DNA of 34,331 nt from Flavobacteriales bacterium (GTDB lineage: Bacteria; Bacteroidota; Bacteroidia; Flavobacteriales; Flavobacteriaceae), in contig JALVST010000081.1 in the NCBI GenBank assembly GCA_027024205.1, positions 1 to 34,331 on the forward strand, written 5' to 3'. The notes beneath the pieces are model-generated. The model saw only the letters and a list, made by a program, of their open reading frames with translations, was not told where the DNA came from and made no database searches. The position numbers and the translations under genes are program-made. Of this stretch, positions 1 through 7,299 are shown piece after piece. Each line of letters opens with the position of its first letter. Within the stretch, counting starts at the first letter, position 1.

Positions 1-131
1 TATTGGTTTTTGTATGAGCAACAATTGCGATGTAAAAGGATTCACCGAAGGTAAATCCAAAAAAAATAGATTTTAGATTTATTAAATTTATAATTGACAT
101 TAACTTTTGACTTGTCCCGGGTTATCCGGAC

Positions 132-156
132 CTACCAGGTTTCAAAAACCTAGTAG
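132..156. repeat. Imperfect palindrome downstream of tgt
   Basis: Eleven-base arms (132-142 and 146-156) pair with one mismatch around a 3-base loop. The hairpin lies 13 bases past the tgt stop codon. No T-tract follows on the minus strand, so it is a weak terminator candidate and may instead be a dispersed intergenic palindrome. Confidence 0.45.
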
Positions 157-168
157 TAGATCTCTATC

Positions 169-1299
169 CTACAACCTACGCCCTATCTTAATCACCATTT
201 GTTCTTTCCAAGTTTTAAAATCCCCGTCAATAATATGTTTACGGGCTTCCCTGACCAGCCACAAATAAAACCCGAGATTATGTACCGAAGCGATTTGTTT
301 GGCCAAAAATTCATTGGATGCAAACAAGTGTCGCAGGTAAGCTTTGCTGTAAGCTGTATCGACAAAAGTTATCCCCATAGGATCAACGGGGCTAAAATCG
401 TTTTTCCATTTGGCATTTTTGATATTGATAGTGCCTTCCGCAGTAAATAACATCCCGTTCCGGGCGTTACGTGTCGGCATCACACAATCAAACATATCTA
501 CACCCAAAGCAATGTTTTCCAAAATATTGACCGGTGTCCCGACGCCCATCAGATAACGCGGTTTATCCTCAGGTAAAATATCGCATACCAATTCCGTCAT
601 TTCATACATTTCCTCAGCCGGTTCGCCTACCGACAAACCACCTATTGCATTGCCGTCCGCTCCTTTTGAAGCGATATACTCCGCCGATTGTATCCGCAAA
701 TCTTTAAATGTACTCCCTTGGACTATCGGAAATAAACTCTGCTCATAATCGTATTTGGGCGGTATTTTTTCCAGATGTTCGATACAGCGGTCTAACCATC
801 TGTGTGTCATTTCCATAGACGCTTTGGCATATTTGTAATCCACCGGATAATCGGTACATTCGTCAAAAGCCATGATGATATCCGCCCCGATACTTCTTTG
901 AATTTCCATGACCCGTTCGGGCGAAAAAAAATGGTAAGACCCGTCGATATGTGATTTGAATTTAACGCCTTCCTCTGAGATTTTCCGGTTATCAGCCAAA
1001 GAATATACTTGAAAACCACCGCTATCGGTCAAAATGTTGCGATGCCAACCCATAAACCGGTGTAAACCTCCGGCTTGTTCTAAAATATCCGTACCGGGAC
1101 GTAAATATAAATGGTAAGTATTCCCCAAAATAATATCCGCCTTGATATCTTGTTTCAACTCCCTTTGATGTACCGCCTTTACCGTGCCTATTGTTCCCAC
1201 AGGCATAAAAACCGGCGTTTCAACAATGCCATGTGACAAACTGATAATGCCGGCACGTGCCTTGGTATCACGGTCCTTCTTAATCAAATCGAAATTCAT
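169..1299 (-). CDS. tgt: Queuine/preQ1 tRNA-guanine transglycosylase
   Basis: The 376-residue product is full length for bacterial Tgt, which swaps guanine-34 of GUN-anticodon tRNAs for preQ1 in queuosine synthesis. Visible motifs are DSGGFQ at 92-97 (D92, base recognition/acid), DECT at 146-149, GGLSVGEP at 220-227 with the bacterial Val after Ser, and MFDCVMPTRNARNG starting at 269, where D271 is the expected nucleophile. The C-terminal zinc site is odd. The position where most bacterial enzymes carry C-x-C-x2-C reads DPMGITFVDTAYSKAYLRHL (306-325) with no cysteine, while the fourth ligand histidine (H340 in SVHNLGFYL) is kept. From memory, other Bacteroidota Tgt sequences look similar, so this may be a clade trait. 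The gene stands alone and is divergent from the gene at 1450. A TAnnTTTG match precedes it. Confidence 0.96.
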   Translation of the reverse strand: MNFDLIKKDRDTKARAGIISLSHGIVETPVFMPVGTIGTVKAVHQRELKQDIKADIILGNTYHLYLRPGTDILEQAGGLHRFMGWHRNILTDSGGFQVYSLADNRKISEEGVKFKSHIDGSYHFFSPERVMEIQRSIGADIIMAFDECTDYPVDYKYAKASMEMTHRWLDRCIEHLEKIPPKYDYEQSLFPIVQGSTFKDLRIQSAEYIASKGADGNAIGGLSVGEPAEEMYEMTELVCDILPEDKPRYLMGVGTPVNILENIALGVDMFDCVMPTRNARNGMLFTAEGTINIKNAKWKNDFSPVDPMGITFVDTAYSKAYLRHLFASNEFLAKQIASVHNLGFYLWLVREARKHIIDGDFKTWKEQMVIKIGRRL

Positions 1300-1318
1300 A
1301 CAACATTTTTATTTGCAG

Positions 1319-1326
1319 CAAAGATA
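1319..1326 (-). promoter_or_regulatory. Candidate -7 promoter element for tgt
   Basis: On the minus strand this reads TATCTTTG, a full match to the Bacteroidota -7 consensus TAnnTTTG, 19 bases upstream of the tgt ATG. No TTG sits at the usual -33 distance, so only half of the promoter is convincing. Confidence 0.45.
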
Positions 1327-1427
1327 ATTTAAAATATCAATCAATTTATCGATAAAATTGTAATTTTAACAGCTAAAACGATAATTTATTTTGTATCTTT
1401 ACGTTCTCTATTGAGACTATTTTATCT

Positions 1428-1435
1428 TAATTTTG
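1428..1435 (+). promoter_or_regulatory. Candidate -7 promoter element
   Basis: TAATTTTG matches TAnnTTTG and ends 14 bases before the ATG at 1450. It supports 1450 over the in-frame ATG at 1411, which lies upstream of this element. A TTG at 1411-1413 is closer than the usual 19-base spacing. Confidence 0.4.
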
Positions 1436-1449
1436 TAAAAAAGTATATC

Positions 1450-2040
1450 ATGAAACATTTTTTGATTCTTTTACTGTTTTTATCTACCATATTATCATCC
1501 GCCCAATCCAATTCCAAAAAAACTATTGACTTAAGACAAGGTAATATTGAAGAAAAATTTAATGAAATTTACTCTAAATCAAGTAATTACCAAGAATATA
1601 AAGTTATTAAAAAATATCATTTTCTCCAACTGAAAAAACAAGTTTTGGATAGCTTATCCAAACAAAAAAACGACTACAAAAAAGCCAGGAATGAAATTTT
1701 AAAATTGCAAAACCGTATCAATAAATTACAAGCGAATTTAACGCAATCCCATTCACAAATTAGTAATCTTACAACAGAAAAAAATCAAATAGAATTTATC
1801 GGGATTCCTGTTAAAAAATCCAAATATCAATGGATTGTTTGGACCATAATAAGTATTTTGATTTTACTTTTAATTTATTTTATTTACCTTTATACCAACA
1901 GCCAAAAACTTACCAAAACTGCAAAAATAAATCTGTCCAAATTGGAAGAAGAGTATTTCAATTTCAAAAGTACGGCTTTGGAAAGAGAACAAGCCTTAAA
2001 ACGTCAATTACTCGACGAAAAAAACAAAAATCAATCTTAG
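1450..2040 (+). CDS. Exported coiled-coil protein with one membrane segment, function unknown
   Basis: The product has 196 residues from the ATG at 1450. That start gives a clean signal peptide (MKHFLILLLFLSTILSSAQ); the earlier ATG at 1411 would prepend 13 residues to it and lies upstream of the likely promoter. After the signal peptide comes a charged segment, a heptad-like Lys/Leu/Gln-rich coiled coil (roughly residues 65-115), a hydrophobic stretch (IVWTIISILILLLIYFIYLY, about 128-150) and a second coiled coil to the end. Similar flavobacterial proteins are, as I recall, often labelled 'tRNA (guanine-N1)-methyltransferase'. Nothing here supports that: no SAM-binding or knot motif is visible. 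The nuclease gene at 2070 follows after 29 bases, suggesting co-transcription. Confidence 0.75.
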   Translation: MKHFLILLLFLSTILSSAQSNSKKTIDLRQGNIEEKFNEIYSKSSNYQEYKVIKKYHFLQLKKQVLDSLSKQKNDYKKARNEILKLQNRINKLQANLTQSHSQISNLTTEKNQIEFIGIPVKKSKYQWIVWTIISILILLLIYFIYLYTNSQKLTKTAKINLSKLEEEYFNFKSTALEREQALKRQLLDEKNKNQS

Positions 2041-2069
2041 ATGCTGTATTGTTAGATTATTAATTTTTT

Positions 2070-4844
2070 ATGCCTCAAAAATTCTTACAACGGATAGTCG
2101 GAGAATTGATCAAGTCCGGACATTTACATGAAAAAATAATTGTTTTACCCAACAAACGTTCAGGATTATTTCTCAAAAAAGCATTGATTGAAACGCTGCA
2201 AAAACCGGTTTTATCACCGCAAATTCTCACTATTGAAGAATTTTTGGCCGGCATGACTCCTTTTGTACAAACTGACTGGTTAGAATTGATTTTTGATTTT
2301 TTTCAAACATATATAGGACTTTATGGTGACACAAGTCAAAGTTTTGATGAATTTATTCGCTGGGCACCTACCCTATTGGATGATTTTAATCAAATAGATG
2401 CCTTTAATGTCGATGCCAAAGAAGTTTTCACTTACATCAATGAAGTTAAAAAAATAGAAGATTGGCAACTCAAACCCGGCAGTCCGAAAATGATTACGGA
2501 CTATCTCAAATTTTACGATTCCCTTTACGATTTATACCAAAATCTAAAAAAACGTTTACAAGATAAACATTCGGCTTATCCGGGAATGATCAGCCGTTAT
2601 GTAGCAGATCATATCGAAAAACTGTCTGAAAATTTTGAAACGGAACAAATTATTTTTGCCGGATTCAATGCTTTAAATTCCAATCAGGAAAAAATCATAA
2701 AACAGTTGATTATCAACGACAAAGCCCGTATTTTTTGGGACACCGACCAATATTATTTGCAACCGCATTTTGAAGCCGGCAGGTTTATCAACCGGCATCT
2801 GAAAAGTTTTAAGGATTTTAATTGGATTTTTGATCATTTCAAACACCCCAAACAAATAGACATTATTGGGGTTACCGGCAATATAACGCAGACCCAAGCC
2901 ATAGCACATATTTTGGAAAATGAACTCATAGAACATCCCGGAAAAGACCTGACTGAAACAGCTATCGTTCTCAATGAAGAACATTTGTTGTTACCGTTAA
3001 TCAATAGTTTGCCTGAGAGTATAGATGCCGTAAATATCACATTAGGCTTACCACTTAAAAATTTACCTATCAGTCGTTTTTTCGAATTGTTAGTACAATT
3101 GTATGCCGAGAAAGAACAATACGGACGTTTCCGTTTGGATACCATTGTCAGTATTATCAATCAAAATCTGTTTGAACAAATTTTGTCTGACCGTGAACAA
3201 CGTGCCAACCGGTCATTACTTGAAGAATTAAAAAAATTTAAAACCAATCTGATTTCGCAAGATTTATGGATACGCACGCTTCAAGATAGCAAATCGTTTA
3301 TCAAAGGATTGATTATCAACGACTTTTCCGTATTAAAATTTACAGAGTCATTGTTAAAACTCATCGATTTTTTTGCCCGTCAAAATCCCGGTCGATTGGA
3401 TGGTTTGGCATTGGTAAAATTTGAAAAAATATTCAAACAATTACAAGATTTTATCACCCAAACCGGAGAAATCAGAGATATGCGCACCTTCCGGTATTTA
3501 TTTAACAGGTTACTGCATCAAGAACGATTGGCATTTGAAGGTGAACCGCTTGAAGGTTTGCAAATTATGGGAATACTTGAAACGAGATTATTGGATTTTG
3601 AACATGTCATTATCACCTCGATGAATGAAGGGGTTATGCCACGTGGTCGTAACGACCGGTCTATCATTCCGTTTGAAATCAAAAAACATTTCGGTTTACC
3701 GCTACACCACGACCAAAATGCCATAATTGCCTATCATTTTTACCGTTTGTTGCAACGGTCGAAAAAAATCAGTTTGATTTATAATATTTCCGCTGACGGA
3801 TTCAGCGCCGGAGAACAAAGCCGTTTCATCACCCAAATAGAAAACGAATCTGACCGCAATGTTCATCAAATCAATCATCGCATCTTTGACTTGTCAACAG
3901 ACACAAAAGCCGTTGAAAAAGAACAAATTACAAAAACTCCATATACCTTTCAAAAATTAATGGAAATAGCCCGTTCAGGCTTTTCCCCCTCGGCACTCGG
4001 CACATACATTCGTAACCCGCTGAAATACTATAAAAATTATATCCTCAATTTGGATGAACCACAAGAAATTGGCGATGCGATTCCGGTTTTTACCATGGGA
4101 AATATCATCCATGAAGTCATTGAATTATTGTATTTAGATTACACGGGAAAAATATTAAAAACAGACTATTTCGACACTTTTTTAAAACGTTATGAACAAC
4201 TGGCATTAAAATTATTCATTGAAGAAAGTTTTGGAAAAGATGTTCCCGTTAAACCGGAAATGATTACCGGAAAAAATTTGATAGTTTATGAAATAATTAA
4301 AAAAAATATCAAAGACATACTTCTATATGATCTACAAACCGTCAAAGCAGGAAACCACTTGGAAATTGTAGCTCTGGAACAAAAGTTAAAAGCCCGATTA
4401 CCCGTTCAAGATAAGGAGATCTACATTAGAGGTAAAGTGGATCGTATAGACCGGCTCAATGGGACTTTAAGAATAGTGGATTACAAAACCGGCAGTGTAA
4501 AATATGAAAATATTAATATCGGAAAAGCCGGGAATAAAGAACAAGATTTTGTTCCGGATTTAAGTCTATTACGAAGTAATGCCATTAAAGAAAAACTTTT
4601 TCAATTACTGACTTATGCATGGTTATACTACCAGCAGGGCAATTTTTTAACGACCGACTGGCCCTTTGAAGTTGGTATTTTATCTACCAGAAATATCCGT
4701 CACGGTTTATTAAAAGCCAATATTTACGGTAGCACAAATATCGATATCACAATCTTAAAGCATTTTGAAGAGCAACTAATTTTACTGATAGAAGAATTGT
4801 TTGATCCGAATATTCCTTTTATTGAAACCGATAGTGCCTACTAA
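2070..4844 (+). CDS. AddB/RecB-like PD-(D/E)XK nuclease family protein
   Basis: This 924-residue protein has the layout of an AddB-type subunit: an N-terminal inactivated UvrD-like helicase region and a C-terminal RecB-family nuclease domain. A degenerate P-loop, VLPNKRSGLFLKK (25-37), lacks the GKT/S signature. A helicase-fold remnant, VIITSMNEGVMPRGRNDR, lies near residue 512. The nuclease motifs are intact: H681 in GNIIHE, D791 in RGKVDRID, and D804-x-K806 in VDYKTG. I count no cysteine in the protein, so the Fe-S cluster that staples classical AddB nuclease domains cannot form; the usual first-cysteine position reads YIRNPLKYY. A role in double-strand-break end processing or recombination is inferred from the family. 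No addA-like helicase lies in the window. Confidence 0.85.
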   Translation: MPQKFLQRIVGELIKSGHLHEKIIVLPNKRSGLFLKKALIETLQKPVLSPQILTIEEFLAGMTPFVQTDWLELIFDFFQTYIGLYGDTSQSFDEFIRWAPTLLDDFNQIDAFNVDAKEVFTYINEVKKIEDWQLKPGSPKMITDYLKFYDSLYDLYQNLKKRLQDKHSAYPGMISRYVADHIEKLSENFETEQIIFAGFNALNSNQEKIIKQLIINDKARIFWDTDQYYLQPHFEAGRFINRHLKSFKDFNWIFDHFKHPKQIDIIGVTGNITQTQAIAHILENELIEHPGKDLTETAIVLNEEHLLLPLINSLPESIDAVNITLGLPLKNLPISRFFELLVQLYAEKEQYGRFRLDTIVSIINQNLFEQILSDREQRANRSLLEELKKFKTNLISQDLWIRTLQDSKSFIKGLIINDFSVLKFTESLLKLIDFFARQNPGRLDGLALVKFEKIFKQLQDFITQTGEIRDMRTFRYLFNRLLHQERLAFEGEPLEGLQIMGILETRLLDFEHVIITSMNEGVMPRGRNDRSIIPFEIKKHFGLPLHHDQNAIIAYHFYRLLQRSKKISLIYNISADGFSAGEQSRFITQIENESDRNVHQINHRIFDLSTDTKAVEKEQITKTPYTFQKLMEIARSGFSPSALGTYIRNPLKYYKNYILNLDEPQEIGDAIPVFTMGNIIHEVIELLYLDYTGKILKTDYFDTFLKRYEQLALKLFIEESFGKDVPVKPEMITGKNLIVYEIIKKNIKDILLYDLQTVKAGNHLEIVALEQKLKARLPVQDKEIYIRGKVDRIDRLNGTLRIVDYKTGSVKYENINIGKAGNKEQDFVPDLSLLRSNAIKEKLFQLLTYAWLYYQQGNFLTTDWPFEVGILSTRNIRHGLLKANIYGSTNIDITILKHFEEQLILLIEELFDPNIPFIETDSAY

Positions 4845-5168
4845 TAAGGCTGAATTTAAATACTTTAAAACAGAGGAACTCTATTCTGTGCAAATTGACT
4901 TTTCTTTACTTTTATTTTTTTGCGGATAACTAAAACATTCAAATAACGTGAGAAAATATTACTATAGCCGCACTGGTAAAGATACTATAAAAATCATTTA
5001 ACTTTGAATTATCAACATTATGTTATTTAAAAAAGATGTTATTTTTTCATAAAAAATGAAAAAATGACATTTTTTAATGACAAATTGAACGTCTGCAAAA
5101 CATTTTTACAGGTTGGTATTTATTTTGATAAAGTTTAAGTGAGTTTAACCCATAAAAAATAAAAAATT
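4845..5168. other. Intergenic region, no gene seen
   Basis: This is a very AT-rich gap of 324 bases between the nuclease gene and hsp20. It holds only short ORFs without support. No clean TTG-n19-TAnnTTTG promoter for the heat-shock gene could be placed; the nearest match, TATTTTG around 5118, is one base short of the consensus. Confidence 0.5.
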
Positions 5169-5597
5169 ATGAAACCTATAATCAGAAAACCCATAAACGA
5201 TCCGATTTTATCATTCTTTGATGATTTCTTAACCAATCAATTGGCTAAAGTAGGTAATGAACAATTGGTTGTACCTGCTGTCAATATCATAGAAAACGAT
5301 AAAGAAGTTAAAATAGATGTCGCTGCTCCCGGATTGAGCAAAAAGGATTTTGAAATCAGCGTTGAAAACAATACTTTGACCATTTCGGCTCACAAAGAAG
5401 TGGAAAAAGTGGAAGAAGGTACTAATATTGTCAAAAAAGAATTCGGATACGAAAATTTCCAACGTTCGTTTACTTTACCAGAAGAATTGTTTGATGTAGA
5501 AAACATTAAAGCATCTTACAAAAACGGCGTTTTGGAAATCACTATTCCGAAAAAAGAAGAGGAACAAAAGAAAGTTAAGAAAATTCAGATTTCATAA
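5169..5597 (+). CDS. Small heat-shock protein, Hsp20/alpha-crystallin family
   Basis: The 142-residue ATP-independent holdase chaperone binds unfolding proteins in the cytoplasm. The alpha-crystallin domain spans about residues 35-135. It includes VDVAAPGLSKKDFEISVENN, the FQRSFTLPEEL strand region and the signature GVLEITIPK. The C-terminus ends KKIQIS, supplying the I-x-I oligomerisation motif (I139, I141). Length is typical. The gene is monocistronic: a 324-base gap lies upstream and a strong terminator begins 22 bases after the stop codon. Confidence 0.95.
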   Translation: MKPIIRKPINDPILSFFDDFLTNQLAKVGNEQLVVPAVNIIENDKEVKIDVAAPGLSKKDFEISVENNTLTISAHKEVEKVEEGTNIVKKEFGYENFQRSFTLPEELFDVENIKASYKNGVLEITIPKKEEEQKKVKKIQIS

Positions 5598-5618
5598 CTA
5601 ATTCTTAATGAATATTTT

Positions 5619-5652
5619 AAGAGGCGTTTCGAAAAAAACGCCTCTTTTTTTT
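5619..5652 (+). terminator. Rho-independent terminator of hsp20
   Basis: Perfect 11-base arms (AAGAGGCGTTT and AAACGCCTCTT) enclose a 6-base loop and run into a T-tract ending at 5652. It also separates hsp20 from the convergent gene ending at 5692. Confidence 0.9.
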
Positions 5653-5691
5653 AAAATCGTTTTATATACAAAAGGCCGGCATGTCAAATCT

Positions 5692-7170
5692 CTATTTCAT
5701 TCCTTCTTTGAAATCATGTAACATCTTATATTTACGTTTTTTATATTGACCGACGATAAAATCTAATAATTTGTTTTTAAAAATCAACCCCAACAATCCC
5801 AATGCTACAAAAAAGGCGACCCCATATTCAAATCCGAAATATTTTTTGATGACAATATAAAATATGATAGGTAAAAAAATGCGTAGCATGGAAACAACAA
5901 AGGTTTTCATCTTAAAACTGTCTTTTGTTTGAAAAGCTTTGACTTTTTCGTTTAATTTGACAGGAGTCGTGCGAAATATTCCGGCATATAAAATCAATGG
6001 CATATTAAATCCGAGGGTAAAAATACTCATTGCCAACAACAACGCATATACTTGCCAACCTAAAAATAAAAAAGGTAAAGTCAATATCAAAATCAAGATC
6101 ACTGACACACTCAGAAGATACCATTTGGCTTCAATATACTGCCGGTAAGTCAAATTTTGGGTCATCAATAACGGATAATATTCACTATCCCAGGCCGGAA
6201 TAAAAGTTCCGAATTGCAAAACGAAATAGCCCGCAAGCATCATCAAAAAAAGGATTTTGTTAAATTCCGGCTGGTATTGTCCTCCGTATTGAGACATTAA
6301 AAAAAACGACATCACATAAAAAACAAAAAATCCGTATAACGATTGCCGTGGACGGACATTTCTCCAAATCAAACGCAAATCATTACGGATTAAACTTCCG
6401 GTAATACCGAAACGTTCCGTCCATGACAAGTTCATCGTTTGTACTTTATTTTTCTTGTGTCCTTTGATAGCATCATCCAAATAAAAGCGTTTTTTAAAAT
6501 AAAAATACAGTCCGGCCAACGTTAATCCTAAAAGTAACACCGGTCCTAATACGAGTATCTTATTTTTATAAACGGCTACGAAAAAATTACCTATAAACTG
6601 TAAATGGACCGTAAGCCATTTGATTTTATATATGATTACAAAAACCATCAAACTCATTACCACACTAACCCAAGTATTACGGCTACTAAAAAATAAAGCT
6701 AATTCGATAACAAAAGTAAAACTCAATACAGCCAATGCCCAGAACAATAATGAAATCATATCATAGCCGCTGTGATAAAACAATCCCACCGCCAAACCTG
6801 TCATCGAAAAAAATACCAAATTTACCGGCATTGTCAAAACTTTCAATAGTTGAAATTTGATAATTTTAGATTTACGAACCGGTAAAATCATAAAAGGTTT
6901 GACTTCCATGGAATCAAAATTGATATACATCATCACGTAAAAAACAATAAATAAATAAATATAGAGGTAAGAATTGGCTTTAACAAACAAGTCAGTTGCG
7001 GGATACTCTTTTTTGATGTCTAAATACAACACAACAACGAGTAAAATCATATAGGCGGCAAAAAAAAGATAACCAATAAAACTAAAAATTTTACCAATCA
7101 TCCTGGTTGATAAACCGGGACGCCGCATAAATTTTTTGTATGATAATTTGAACAAATCCAAGTATGTCAT
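5692..7170 (-). CDS. DUF5687-type multi-pass membrane protein (ABC-2 permease-like)
   Basis: The 492-residue protein has about 10-12 hydrophobic segments, the first near residues 25-50 and the last near 445-465, separated by short basic loops. The central cytoplasmic stretch, RNDLRLIWRNVRPRQS followed by FFVFYVMSFFLMSQYGG, and the later PAWDSEYYPLLMTQNLTYRQYIEAKWYLL match what I recall of the Bacteroidota DUF5687 family, presumed permease components of ABC exporters. Such genes usually sit beside an ABC ATPase gene, but none is adjacent here: hsp20 lies downstream and fadE upstream. The substrate is unknown. A TAnnTTTG element lies 24 bases upstream of the start. Confidence 0.8.
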   Translation of the reverse strand: MTYLDLFKLSYKKFMRRPGLSTRMIGKIFSFIGYLFFAAYMILLVVVLYLDIKKEYPATDLFVKANSYLYIYLFIVFYVMMYINFDSMEVKPFMILPVRKSKIIKFQLLKVLTMPVNLVFFSMTGLAVGLFYHSGYDMISLLFWALAVLSFTFVIELALFFSSRNTWVSVVMSLMVFVIIYKIKWLTVHLQFIGNFFVAVYKNKILVLGPVLLLGLTLAGLYFYFKKRFYLDDAIKGHKKNKVQTMNLSWTERFGITGSLIRNDLRLIWRNVRPRQSLYGFFVFYVMSFFLMSQYGGQYQPEFNKILFLMMLAGYFVLQFGTFIPAWDSEYYPLLMTQNLTYRQYIEAKWYLLSVSVILILILTLPFLFLGWQVYALLLAMSIFTLGFNMPLILYAGIFRTTPVKLNEKVKAFQTKDSFKMKTFVVSMLRIFLPIIFYIVIKKYFGFEYGVAFFVALGLLGLIFKNKLLDFIVGQYKKRKYKMLHDFKEGMK

Positions 7171-7194
7171 GGGTCCTTTTGATTTATTAAATCA

Positions 7195-7202
7195 CAAAGT
7201 TA
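7195..7202 (-). promoter_or_regulatory. Candidate -7 promoter element of the DUF5687 gene
   Basis: On the minus strand this reads TAACTTTG, a full TAnnTTTG match 24 bases before the ATG. No TTG is seen at the expected -33 position. Confidence 0.4.
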
Positions 7203-7253
7203 TTCATTTTCATTTATAATGGCAGTCTTTTTTTGTTCCAACTTATATGTAGT

Positions 7254-7281
7254 AAAAAAAAAGACGCTCTTTCGAACGTCT
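7254..7281 (-). terminator. Rho-independent terminator of the fad operon
   Basis: On the minus strand an 8-bp stem (one G-T pair) closed by a GAAA tetraloop occupies 7281-7262 and is followed by nine T. It lies 18 bases beyond the fadE stop codon, and would end the marR-fadN-fadA-fadE transcript. Confidence 0.85.
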
Positions 7282-7299
7282 CCTTATTGTATTGTTCCA

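Noticed and set aside
1-100. Open frames at the left edge: minus-strand ATG at 100 open to the edge (33 codons), and plus-strand frames ending at 54 and about 75.
   Set aside because: All are short and edge-truncated, overlap one another on both strands, and none gives a recognised family. I looked for LptF or another usual tgt neighbour and did not see it.
1411-1449. Upstream in-frame start (13 extra residues) for the coiled-coil protein.
   Set aside because: It precedes the TAATTTTG promoter match and disrupts a clean signal peptide at 1450.
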